From an uncultured Gemmatimonadota bacterium (GTDB lineage Bacteria; Gemmatimonadota; Gemmatimonadetes; Gemmatimonadales; Gemmatimonadaceae), in assembly GCA_903894655.1 (NCBI GenBank), contig CAITQY010000606.1:1-7163 (forward strand): 7,163 bases of DNA, given 5' to 3'. The translations under genes were made by a program, and so were the position numbers. Each line of letters opens with the position of its first letter. Position 1 is the first letter of the stretch. Shown in pieces: positions 1 to 7,162 of this stretch. A model generated the notes under the pieces. That model searched no databases. It was not told the DNA's origin and saw only the letters and a program-made list of their open reading frames with translations.

Positions 1-963
1 CATCAGCATGATGTTCATGATCACGATGCCACCCACCAGAATGCCGATGGCCACCACCGCGGGCACAACGGCGAATAGCAGTTTGGTCAACTGCTTCCAG
101 AAAGCAACGAATGCTTCGCCGGTGCCAATGTCGAAATTGTCCCGTTCCGAGGGGTGCAGTCGGCGCGCCAGTCGCATCGCCTCCTGCGCGCGCGCCATGC
201 CAGGGCCAACCTCGTCCGCTTCGCGCATCTTCACCGAAATGGTGCTGTTCTGCCGAAGTCCGTATATCGACTCGAACGAAGAAATTGGCATGAGCACGAA
301 TCCGTCGTACGACTGTCCAAGCACCCGACCTTTCGGAGCCACCACGCCGATGATGGTGAATCGCTGGCCCATGATGCGTACGTCCTGATCGATCGCCGAC
401 GCACCCTGGAAGAGATTGAGCGCGACGTCGCTGCCGACGACAATCACCGGACGCCGCTCGCGCACGTCGAGTTCGTTGAGCGGTCGTCCTGCGGTGAACC
501 GATAGTCTTGTACGGTCTGATATCCTTCGGTCACGCCGAAGACCAGCACGCCACCCAGCAAGCGATCGCGCCACACGACATCGGCCTGCGGCGTGGGCCA
601 CCCCGACTGTAAGGCAATGGCCTGCGCGTCCGGCAGCGCCTGCGCAACGGCATCTGCATCGCGTTCATCAACACGTGGGCGCCGCTTCAATAGACCGAAT
701 TCGTCATCGGAGAAGAGTCCGAGGCTGATCGGAAGGCGTCGTACCTGAAAGGTGTTCATGCCGATCATGGCATCGGCGATGTTCTCTTTCACGTACGCGT
801 TCATCCCTTGAATGATCGCCACGACCGCCACCAGGAAACCGACCGAAACGACGATGCCTAGAATCGTCACGGCGGTACGCAGCGGAGTGACCCGAAGCTG
901 CAAGACCGACAATCGAATGATGTCGGAGAAGCGCATGCGGGAAGCTGGCGCCGCACTACTCAT
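1..963 (-). CDS. MacB/FtsX-type ABC permease C (partial, cut by left edge)
   Basis: Translation from ATG 963 stays open for 321 codons to base 1, so the C-terminal part is outside the window (about 95 residues by comparison with A). The first helix is at about 31-52 (LGIVVSVGFLVAVVAIIQGM, 35-54). The periplasmic MacB-core domain follows (about 55-290), including GRPLNELDVRERRPVIVVGS and FTIIGVVAPKGRVLGQSYDG. The second helix ends at the edge with GGIVIMNIMLM, the motif just before the coupling region. It resembles permease A more than B: GMNAYVKE against GMGRYVEE, IGMNTFQVRR against IGSNTFTLRR, and KRRPR against QRRPL. The start overlaps the permease B stop by 8 nt (ATGAGTAG), so translation is probably coupled. 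An internal ATG at 936 (Met10) is an alternative; neither has a strong ribosome site. It has no cysteines. Some stretches are only 50-55% G+C, lower than most of the window. Whether it is intact beyond the edge cannot be seen. Confidence 0.9.
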   Translation of the reverse strand, partial: MSSAAPASRMRFSDIIRLSVLQLRVTPLRTAVTILGIVVSVGFLVAVVAIIQGMNAYVKENIADAMIGMNTFQVRRLPISLGLFSDDEFGLLKRRPRVDERDADAVAQALPDAQAIALQSGWPTPQADVVWRDRLLGGVLVFGVTEGYQTVQDYRFTAGRPLNELDVRERRPVIVVGSDVALNLFQGASAIDQDVRIMGQRFTIIGVVAPKGRVLGQSYDGFVLMPISSFESIYGLRQNSTISVKMREADEVGPGMARAQEAMRLARRLHPSERDNFDIGTGEAFVAFWKQLTKLLFAVVPAVVAIGILVGGIVIMNIMLM

Positions 964-2212
964 GCCGGAGCGCTTCTACCGGGTCAAGCCGCGATGCACG
1001 CATGGCGGGGAGCATGCCGAAGGCCACGCCCGTCACCGCGCTGGCGATCAATGCGGTCGCGACAATGCTGCCGGGGAGCGTGGCCGGAATCGACGTGTTC
1101 GTGCGAATGACCCAGGCCAGGAGCGCACCGAGTGCGAGTCCGACCAAGGCGCCGATGCTGGTCATCGTCGAGGCTTCCACCAGGAACTGCCAGCGAATCG
1201 TGCCCGACGTGGCGCCAAGGGCTTTCCGAACGCCGATCTCGCGCGTGCGCTCAGTGACCGAAATCATCATGATGGCCACCACGCCAACGCCGCCGACCAG
1301 GAGCGCGACGGCCGATAGCGCCAGACCGACGGCGAAGATCGCGCCGAACAGTTGGTTGAAGGTGTCCATCAAGCGATCCTGCTCGACGAGATAGAACGTG
1401 GCGCGGTCGCCAGGGCGCAGTCCACGTCGCGCGCGCATGGCCGCTAACACTTCATCCATGACTTCGCCCTGCGTCACCGACTTCGACGGACGCACCAAGA
1501 GGCTGAGACTGTTCCGTGACACATCGAGACTGCGTACCGCCGCTTGGATGGGAATGATCGCGCGCGGGGTGTCCGGCCCCTTCCCCTCGAGCGACTTCAA
1601 AAAGCCGGCCTTGGGCGCGTAGATGCCGATCACGGTGAACTGCCGGCCGCTGATCATGATCTGTTTGCCGATCGCGTCCGAATCACCGAACAGCTGCGCT
1701 TTGAGCGTATCGTTCACGAGCACCACCGGCTGGCCGGCGTCGTATTCGGTGCGCGTGAAGTTGCGGCCCGGGAAAATGTCCGAGGCATCAACGGAAGGCC
1801 ATTCCACGCTGTACGCGTCGTAGCCGACATTGTCTACGCGGCTGTTGCGATACGCGAAGTTGCCCTGTCCGCCGAGCACGCCAATGATGTTCTCGACGCC
1901 GGGGATGCGCTTGATCATCTCCCACTCGGCAAACGAGATGGCCGGGTTGCTGCGGTCCGGGCACTTCTCGTCGGTACCATCGCAGCCGCTGATGCCCGAG
2001 CTCCGACGCTGCACGATGAAGGTGGTCGCGCCGATCTGCTCGAGGTCCTGCTGGAACGAGGCCCGGATCCCATTCACAACGGCGCCCATGGCGACAACCA
2101 CGAACACGCCGATCGCCACACCGGCGATGGTCAGGGCGGCGCGCACTTTGTTCGAGCGGATTGACTCCAGCGCCATCCCGACGCCTTCAAACACCAGTAA
2201 GAATCGATTCAT
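956..2212 (-). CDS. MacB/FtsX-type ABC permease B
   Basis: This 418-residue permease has the same architecture as A: first helix about 27-47, periplasmic MacB-core domain about 48-288, then helices at about 290-317, 349-369 and 382-402. It has the coupling motif TERTREIGVRKALGA (320-334) and ends in MRASRLDPVEALRHE. It diverges from A and C in several places. The MNIML motif before the coupling region is replaced by VAIMMI. The segment after the first helix reads GAVVNGIRASFQQDLEQIG instead of the GMxxYV pattern. The periplasmic domain has a Lys/Gly-rich stretch at about 201-212. Its only cysteines, C77 and C84, sit in a Gly/Asp-rich loop of the periplasmic domain and could form a disulfide. 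Its ATG start, 4 nt after the permease A stop, has a good AGGAG site. The TAG stop lies within the start of permease C. A different partner role from A and C is plausible but unproven. Confidence 0.93.
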   Translation of the reverse strand: MNRFLLVFEGVGMALESIRSNKVRAALTIAGVAIGVFVVVAMGAVVNGIRASFQQDLEQIGATTFIVQRRSSGISGCDGTDEKCPDRSNPAISFAEWEMIKRIPGVENIIGVLGGQGNFAYRNSRVDNVGYDAYSVEWPSVDASDIFPGRNFTRTEYDAGQPVVLVNDTLKAQLFGDSDAIGKQIMISGRQFTVIGIYAPKAGFLKSLEGKGPDTPRAIIPIQAAVRSLDVSRNSLSLLVRPSKSVTQGEVMDEVLAAMRARRGLRPGDRATFYLVEQDRLMDTFNQLFGAIFAVGLALSAVALLVGGVGVVAIMMISVTERTREIGVRKALGATSGTIRWQFLVEASTMTSIGALVGLALGALLAWVIRTNTSIPATLPGSIVATALIASAVTGVAFGMLPAMRASRLDPVEALRHE

Positions 2213-2216
2213 GCGA

Positions 2217-3479
2217 TTACTCCTGGCGCAGCGCGGTGATGGGATCCAGTCGGGACGCCCGACTGGCAGGATACAAGCCGGCGGCAATCCCGACGCCCGC
2301 TCCAGTCACGAGCGCGGCGGCGATGGACCACGGTGCGACGGCGGCGGGAAGCGGCGTGAGTGCGGCGATGAGTTCGGCGAGTCCGATCCCCAAACCAATG
2401 CCGATCGCGGCGCCGAGGGTGCTGAGGGTGGCTGCCTCGACGAGAAACTGCGACATGATGTCCGCGCGCTTGGCGCCGAGCGCCTTGCGCACGCCGATTT
2501 CGCGCGTGCGTTCGGCGACGGCCACCAGCATGATGTTCATGATCACCATCGCACCGACCACGAGACTGATGGCGGGAAGGGCGGTGCCGAACAGCACGAG
2601 ACGTCCTTTGAGTTGCTTGATGAAGCCGAACGCCGCGTCTTGCGTGATGAGGCCGAAATCGTCCGGCTCTCCCGCGCGAAGTCCGCGAAGTGAACGGAGG
2701 GCGCCGCGCGCCGCCTCGATACCGTCGGGAAGATCAGCCTGCGTGGGGGCCTGAACGATCAGCGACGAGATGTCACGCAGCGGGCGGATGATGCGCCCCA
2801 TCGGCGAGGTATACGGCGCGATGGCATTGCGGTCGAGGGAGAAGCCGAACACCGATCCCTGCTTCTCGATGACACCGATCACGGTGAATGGCACGCCCGC
2901 GACACGGAGCTGCCGTCCTTCCGGGTTGAGCCCCGGGAAGAAATGTTCGGCGACTTCCGTGCCGATCACGATCACGCGTGCGCCCGCGCGCACTTCCTGA
3001 TCCGTGAAGGCCCGCCCAACGGTCACGGGGAAATTCTTGATGTCGAAATAGTTCGCATCGGTGGCGACGGCCTGCACCTGTCGCGGGCGGGCCCCCGGAG
3101 CCGACGCGTACTTGAACGTCTCACTTGCGATGCTGGATGTCATCGTGGCGGGGATCGCCGCGCGCACGGCCTCGATGTCGGGCATTCTGATCAGCGGCCG
3201 TCGTTGGGCGGAACGCGCATCGAAGCCGCGATTGCCACCCGGGCCGACATTGCTGAATCGTCGCAACGTGAAGGTGTTGCTGCCGATCAGGCGCGCGGCA
3301 AAATCCTCTTCGACGTACCGCCCCATCCCTTCTACGATGGAGACCACGGCGATGAGGAACATCACGCCAATGGTCACCCCCAGCAGGGTGAAGGCGCTCT
3401 TGAGCTTCTGAACTCGAATCTGGTTGAGTGCCAGACCGATCGCGTCTCGTGTTTTCACGTTGGATTGAATGACAGCCAC
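2217..3479 (-). CDS. MacB/FtsX-type ABC permease A
   Basis: This 420-residue inner-membrane permease has the four-helix MacB fold. One helix lies at about 29-50, a periplasmic MacB-core domain at about 51-292, then helices at about 295-320, 350-372 and 382-403 (FtsX domain). Family hallmarks are LLGVTIGVMFLIAVVSIVEG (32-51), MNIMLVAVAERTREIGVRKA (314-333) containing the cytoplasmic coupling region that contacts the ATPase, and the C-terminal YPASRASRLDPITALRQE. The periplasmic part carries an Arg/Gly-rich stretch (about 73-98). The start is GTG at 3479. The frame stays open for 191 further codons upstream, but these overlap the ATPase gene, are Arg-rich and show no family similarity. A second GTG at 3458 (413 residues) is possible; neither has a clear ribosome site. 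There is no ATPase domain, so it must use the neighbour. It has no cysteines. Its closest sibling here is permease C. Substrate unknown. Confidence 0.92.
   Translation of the reverse strand: MAVIQSNVKTRDAIGLALNQIRVQKLKSAFTLLGVTIGVMFLIAVVSIVEGMGRYVEEDFAARLIGSNTFTLRRFSNVGPGGNRGFDARSAQRRPLIRMPDIEAVRAAIPATMTSSIASETFKYASAPGARPRQVQAVATDANYFDIKNFPVTVGRAFTDQEVRAGARVIVIGTEVAEHFFPGLNPEGRQLRVAGVPFTVIGVIEKQGSVFGFSLDRNAIAPYTSPMGRIIRPLRDISSLIVQAPTQADLPDGIEAARGALRSLRGLRAGEPDDFGLITQDAAFGFIKQLKGRLVLFGTALPAISLVVGAMVIMNIMLVAVAERTREIGVRKALGAKRADIMSQFLVEAATLSTLGAAIGIGLGIGLAELIAALTPLPAAVAPWSIAAALVTGAGVGIAAGLYPASRASRLDPITALRQE
2220..2224 (-). promoter_or_regulatory. Ribosome binding site of permease B
   Basis: AGGAG on the minus strand lies 7 nt before the ATG at 2212 and overlaps the last codons and stop of permease A. 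It is the clearest Shine-Dalgarno match in the window. It fixes the permease B start at 2212 rather than at the upstream in-frame ATG at 2287, which lies within permease A. Confidence 0.8.
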
Positions 3480-3486
3480 TGCAGGT

Positions 3487-3508
3487 CCGGCCGGTGAATA
3501 CCGACCGG
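3487..3508 (-). promoter_or_regulatory. Intercistronic hairpin between ATPase and permease A
   Basis: On the mRNA sense the arms CCGGUCGG and CCGGCCGG pair over 8 bp (one U-G wobble) around a 6-nt loop, UAUUCA. The hairpin fills half of the only sizeable gap in the operon (3480-3523) and ends 7 nt before the GTG start of permease A, where a ribosome site would be expected. No run of U follows it, so it does not look like an intrinsic terminator. It could limit translation of the permeases, stabilise a processed transcript end, or be chance in GC-rich DNA. The pairing is read directly; any role is inferred. Confidence 0.45.
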
Positions 3509-3523
3509 GTCGTACCGCACCGC

Positions 3524-4330
3524 TTAGTGTACGCGCTCGCCCGAGACCTTGAGCGCATACTGTGCGCGTGTTTCGTCGCTCGAGATGACGCCGTCGCGCA
3601 ACACGATGATGCGCTTGGCGTGCACCGCGATATCCGGTTCGTGCGTGACCATGACGACGGTCTGCCCCTGTGCGGCGAGCTCTTCGAACACGCGCATGAT
3701 CTCTTCCGAGGTCTGCGAGTCGAGGTTCCCTGTGGGTTCGTCGGCGAGCAGAATGGACGGACGATTCACGAGCGCGCGAGCGATGGCAACACGCTGACGC
3801 TGACCACCGGAGAGTTCGTTGGGGCGGTGGTGCATGCGCTGGCCGAGTTGCACACGCTCCAACGCTTCGGCGGCGCGCTTCTTCCGTTCGTCGGCGCCTA
3901 TGCCAGCGTACACGAGCGGGAGTTCGACGTTCTGCAGCGCCGACGCGCGGGGCAGGAGGTTGAACGTCTGGAAGACGAAGCCGATTTCCTTGTTGCGCAC
4001 GCGGGCGAGCGCATCGTCGGACATCGTGCTGACCAGCATGCCGTTCAGCCAATACTCACCTTCGTTTGGCGTGTCGAGGCAGCCGATGAGATTCATGAGC
4101 GTCGACTTGCCGGAGCCCGACGGTCCCATGATGGCCACGTACTCGTTGCGCCGGATGGCGAGATCGACGCCGCGCAGGGCGCGGACGATTTCCCCACCCA
4201 TGTCGTACTGTCGCTTGAGCTGTCGCGTCACGATGACCCAGTCCTGGCCGGGCGCGACGGCGACGGCGGTGGTGACCGTGTGGCGCTCCCCGGTGGTGCT
4301 GATTCCGATGTCGTCGAGTGTCTCGCTCAC
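3524..4330 (-). CDS. ABC transporter ATP-binding protein, MacB/LolD type
   Basis: This is the cytoplasmic ATPase that should power the permeases; it has no membrane segment of its own, unlike MacB of E. coli, where ATPase and permease are fused. All catalytic motifs are intact: A-loop Tyr42, Walker A GPSGSGKST (69-77), Q-loop Gln121, signature LSGGQ (173-177), Walker B ILLADE with Glu198, D-loop GNLDS (201-205) and switch His230. The stretch NLIGCLDTPNEGEYWLNG (80-97) is typical of the MacB/LolD (o228) branch. The start is GTG at 4330, inside the GTGA shared with the adaptor stop. This gives 268 residues, with about 32 before the first beta strand of the domain. An internal GTG at 4231 (Val34), 10 nt after AGGA, would give a more usual 235 residues. 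The overlap with the adaptor favours the longer form. The 44 nt after its stop contain a hairpin, then permease A. Confidence 0.95.
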   Translation of the reverse strand: MSETLDDIGISTTGERHTVTTAVAVAPGQDWVIVTRQLKRQYDMGGEIVRALRGVDLAIRRNEYVAIMGPSGSGKSTLMNLIGCLDTPNEGEYWLNGMLVSTMSDDALARVRNKEIGFVFQTFNLLPRASALQNVELPLVYAGIGADERKKRAAEALERVQLGQRMHHRPNELSGGQRQRVAIARALVNRPSILLADEPTGNLDSQTSEEIMRVFEELAAQGQTVVMVTHEPDIAVHAKRIIVLRDGVISSDETRAQYALKVSGERVH

Positions 4331-5613
4331 GGCTTCTTGCCGGCGACCGGTGCCTTTTTGTCTTCGACCTTCGGCGTCTTGATCATGGCGCCGTCCTTGA
4401 GTTCGCGGATCGCCTGGTACGTACCGGCTACGATGGTCTCGCCACTCTTGAGGCCGTCGAGCACTTCGAAATGACGCTCACCGGCGATCCCGACCTTCAC
4501 GGGGCGGAACGTGACTTTATTGTCGGTGCCGACTACGAATACGCCTTCCACGTCACGCTTGCCGACTTCCTTCGTCGGCTGGCGTCCCACCGTCACGGCC
4601 GAGTCGCCGTTCGGGAGGTCTTCATTCTCGCGAACCGTCAGGGCGATGATCGGAATGCTGAGCACCTTGGTCCGCGACGCCGTCACGATCTTGGCGGTGG
4701 CCGAGAAGTCGGGGCGGGTGTCCTGCGGCGGGTTCACGAGCTCGACGCGCACTTCGTAATCGATCGCCTGGTCGCCGGTGTTTGCGGCGGCCGATTTCGT
4801 CACGGAGCTGTTCGAGATTTCGACCACGCGACCCACGAACGTGGTGTCGGGGAAGGCGTCGATTTGGATCAGGGCGGAGTCGCCGACGCTGATGCGCGCC
4901 ACGTCGGTCTCGTCGACCTTCACCTTGGTTTCGAGCACACTCATGTCGCTGATCGTCATGAGGGTCGCCGCATCCTTGTTCAGCGTCCCCATGATGGCCG
5001 TTTCGCCTTCTTCGACGTTGAGCCGGGTGATCTTACCGCTCATGGGGGCGATGATCGTGGTGCGGTTGAGCGCTTGGCGTGCGTCACGAACCGAGGCCAC
5101 GGCCTGATCCACGCTGAAGCTGGCGGCCGCCGCCAATTCCTTGTTGACATCGGCCTGCGTCTTGAGTTGCTCGAGCTGCTCGTCGCTCACGAGTTCCGGC
5201 GACTGCTGCTTGATCTTGAGCGAGCGCTCGTAGTTGCGCTGGGCCTGCAGCAGGCTGGCGCGCGACTGCGCCGCCTGCGCGCGGGAGGACGCCAGAAACG
5301 CCTCGGAGCGCTGCAGAGCGGCGGTGACTTGCTCGGGATCGATCTGCAGTAGGAACTGCCCCTTCTTCACGACGTCGCCTTCCTTCACGGAGAGGCGCAC
5401 GATTTTGCCCGTCACGTCGGCCGAGACATCCACCTTGGTTCGCGGCTGAATCTGTCCGCTGGCCGTGACCGAGGCCACGAGGTCACGGGCTTCCACGGCC
5501 TCGATGCGCACTTCCACCGGCTTCGTGCTGTTCTTCTTCGCGCTGACGACTGCAAGGGCGGCAACGGCAATCACTACGACGCCGCCGATCCCGAACTTTA
5601 CACCTTTGGTCAT
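4327..5613 (-). CDS. MacA-like periplasmic adaptor (membrane-fusion protein, HlyD family)
   Basis: This 428-residue protein should bridge the inner-membrane permeases and the TolC channel. Residues 1-6 are cytoplasmic and 7-25 form one hydrophobic segment with no lipobox cysteine, so it is probably a membrane-anchored adaptor rather than a lipoprotein. The two half-lipoyl motifs are visible: VSADVTGKIVRLSVKEGD (63-80) and the second around APMSGKITRLNVEEGE (189-204). Between them lies an Ala/Gln/Glu-rich helical hairpin (about 94-183). Its tip, R130 to S143, resembles the Arg-Leu-Ser signature used by adaptors to dock on TolC, but the loop looks a little longer. Beta-barrel and membrane-proximal domains fill about 220-411, and the tail (412-428) is Lys/Pro-rich. 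The start at ATG 5613 has only a partial ribosome site (AGAGA, 6 nt upstream). Its TGA stop lies inside GTGA, which also starts the ATPase gene, suggesting translational coupling. An RND-type adaptor is unlikely because an ABC ATPase and permeases follow directly. Confidence 0.94.
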   Translation of the reverse strand: MTKGVKFGIGGVVVIAVAALAVVSAKKNSTKPVEVRIEAVEARDLVASVTASGQIQPRTKVDVSADVTGKIVRLSVKEGDVVKKGQFLLQIDPEQVTAALQRSEAFLASSRAQAAQSRASLLQAQRNYERSLKIKQQSPELVSDEQLEQLKTQADVNKELAAAASFSVDQAVASVRDARQALNRTTIIAPMSGKITRLNVEEGETAIMGTLNKDAATLMTISDMSVLETKVKVDETDVARISVGDSALIQIDAFPDTTFVGRVVEISNSSVTKSAAANTGDQAIDYEVRVELVNPPQDTRPDFSATAKIVTASRTKVLSIPIIALTVRENEDLPNGDSAVTVGRQPTKEVGKRDVEGVFVVGTDNKVTFRPVKVGIAGERHFEVLDGLKSGETIVAGTYQAIRELKDGAMIKTPKVEDKKAPVAGKKP

Positions 5614-5625
5614 GACTGGTCTCTG

Positions 5626-7137
5626 TTAGCGGATGGGTCGGCCGACGGCATTTTCAAGCGCCGCGAATGCCCGTTGTACATCGTAGACGGCGGTGATGCG
5701 GTCGGTCTCGGCGCGCTCGTAGTCGCCGCGGGCCTGCACGAGGTCCACAATGCTGATGGCACCGACGCGATAGCGCTCTTGCGCTAGCGAGAGGGCGGTG
5801 CGGGCCGTGCGCACGTTCTGTTCCTGCAGCACGACGGTCTGCTGCGCCGTGTTCAACGAGAGGAAGGCGGCGGTCACGTCGGCCGTGACGCGCAGTTCCT
5901 GCCCACGCACATCGTTCTCGGCGTTGCGGCGCTGCACACTGGCCTGCTCGATCTGCTGCTCACGGCGCCAGCCGTTGAAGATCGGCATCGAGAACGACGC
6001 CGACAGCGAATACGGATTGCGTGTGAAGTCGAGCGGGTACTTGCCTTGCGCGGCGCGGATGGCGTCTTCCTGCGCCGGCGAAAACACGAGCGAGTTGCAC
6101 TGGGAGAGCCGGTTCGAAAGGCCGAGTCGATCCCGCACTTCTTCCGACCTGACGCACGACGCCTGGGCGCCGAGTGCACTCGCTTGACTCTGGCTGATCA
6201 GGAGTCCGGTGTTGGTGAAGCGGTTGGTGAAGGCCGAGAGACCGGCCTGCATCGACAAGGACGGGAGGTACGCACTGCGGGCCGAGGCCTGCGAACGGCG
6301 GGCCGACTCCTCGCGGGCACGGAACGAACCGAGCGCCGGGTTGGTGCGGCGCGCCATGTCGAGAATGGCCGCGAGATCGATGACCGGCGGGGCGGCGAGA
6401 TTGGCGTCGAGCTTGGCGTCAGGCGTCGCCGCGATACCGATGGCCTGAAACAGTCGGACGATTTCGATGGCGGCCTGATTGCGGGTGTTCAGCGACGCGA
6501 CGCGTTGCTGTCCGTCGGCCACTTCCGCGCGCTGCACGTCGAGCTGCGTTCCGGAACCGACCTGAAGCCGCGCGCGGGCCAACTGGAGCTGCGTCTGGGT
6601 GGTTGCCTGGAGCGTGTCCTGGAGAGACGCGCGAGCCTGCGCCTGCAGGGCCGTGAGGTACTGGTTCGTGACCTCGTTGCGCACGCGCTGTTCGGCGGCC
6701 GCGATGTCGGCTTCGGTGGCGTTCTGGTTGGCCTGTGCGGCGCGCTTGTCGTTCAGCGTCGCGAGCGACAGCTGCAGGCTGGCGTTGACCGAGGCGTCGG
6801 TCGAGAGCTGGTCGTTGGTCGAACCGAAGGCCTGACCCTGAAAGAAGGTCTGACGTCCTTCGCGATAGCCGCCGCCGAAGCTCGAATTCACGCTGGGGAG
6901 AAACGCGCCTTTCGCGGAGCGAACGGCGGCAGCGGCCGTGCGTCGCGCATTGGTCGACGACTGCAGCGCGGGATTGTTCCGACGGGCGAGCGCCAGCGCA
7001 TCCGTGAGCGTGATGGTAGCCCCCGGAGCCGGGGCCGTCTGCGCAGCGGACCGCGTCGGGCCGGCAGCGACAACGGCGAGACCGAGCGCGAGCGCGAAAG
7101 CGTGAATTCTCATGGGAACGAAGCGGGTAGAGGACAT
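5626..7137 (-). CDS. TolC-family outer-membrane efflux channel
   Basis: This 503-residue protein is the outer-membrane and periplasmic exit duct of the exporter. A signal peptide is clear: positive start, hydrophobic stretch at about residues 12-26, and a likely signal-peptidase cut after the Ala-Ala-Gln near 31-33. Two OEP repeats follow, at about 43-235 and 254-500. Each opens with a helix of the type LTDALALARRNNPAL (second copy about 256-270), continues with LPS plus beta-strand sequence, and ends in long Ala/Gln/Arg helices. The C-terminal motif YRVGAISIVDLVQARGDYE (456-474) is typical of the family. Length fits (usually 420-500). The second-repeat strand loop (about 308-372) is enlarged and carries C328 and C347. 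Two starts are possible: ATG at 7137, or ATG at 7113 (Met9), which leaves a compact signal peptide. Neither has a good ribosome site, and the frame stays open to the right edge. It is first in the visible operon; the adaptor follows after 12 nt. Confidence 0.95.
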   Translation of the reverse strand: MSSTRFVPMRIHAFALALGLAVVAAGPTRSAAQTAPAPGATITLTDALALARRNNPALQSSTNARRTAAAAVRSAKGAFLPSVNSSFGGGYREGRQTFFQGQAFGSTNDQLSTDASVNASLQLSLATLNDKRAAQANQNATEADIAAAEQRVRNEVTNQYLTALQAQARASLQDTLQATTQTQLQLARARLQVGSGTQLDVQRAEVADGQQRVASLNTRNQAAIEIVRLFQAIGIAATPDAKLDANLAAPPVIDLAAILDMARRTNPALGSFRAREESARRSQASARSAYLPSLSMQAGLSAFTNRFTNTGLLISQSQASALGAQASCVRSEEVRDRLGLSNRLSQCNSLVFSPAQEDAIRAAQGKYPLDFTRNPYSLSASFSMPIFNGWRREQQIEQASVQRRNAENDVRGQELRVTADVTAAFLSLNTAQQTVVLQEQNVRTARTALSLAQERYRVGAISIVDLVQARGDYERAETDRITAVYDVQRAFAALENAVGRPIR

Positions 7138-7140
7138 AGT

Positions 7141-7162
7141 CTTGGGGTGTACGCACCCCGAG
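7141..7162 (-). promoter_or_regulatory. Inverted repeat just upstream of the TolC-like gene
   Basis: The arms CTTGGGGTG (7141-7149) and CACCCCGAG (7154-7162) are complementary over 9 bp with one mismatch on DNA (a G-U wobble in mRNA sense on one strand), around a 4-nt centre, TACG. It ends 3 nt before the ATG at 7137. As DNA it could be an operator for a dimeric repressor such as a TetR-family protein. As RNA it could be a 5' hairpin over the translation start. No U-run follows on the minus strand, so a terminator is unlikely. No promoter boxes can be recognised in the 26 nt available. The repeat is seen; its role is inferred. Confidence 0.45.

Noticed and set aside
1..2550. Near-identical DNA near 4-24 and 2524-2544, and near 1228-1252 and 2489-2513, as possible direct repeats
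   Set aside because: They encode the conserved MNIML and ERTREIGVRKALG motifs of paralogous permeases; similarity comes from shared protein sequence, not a repeat element.
3480..4052. N-terminal extension of permease A of 191 codons (open frame from 4052)
   Set aside because: It overlaps the well-supported ATPase gene in another frame, is Arg/Pro-rich with no membrane or family motif, and the MacB-type sequence begins only at the GTG at 3479.
1544..4474. Other long plus-strand open frames (1544-2164, 1830-2693, 3494-4474)
   Set aside because: All lie opposite permease or ATPase genes with intact family motifs, and their translations are compositionally odd and lack motifs.
4318..5352. Long plus-strand open frame opposite the adaptor gene (344 codons)
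   Set aside because: It lies antisense to a clear adaptor gene. Its His/Arg/Asp-rich translation has no recognisable domain, as expected for an antisense shadow in G+C-rich DNA.
7141..7162. Intrinsic terminator of a gene upstream
   Set aside because: No T-run follows the hairpin on the minus strand, and the sequence past it on the plus strand ends at the window edge after one base.
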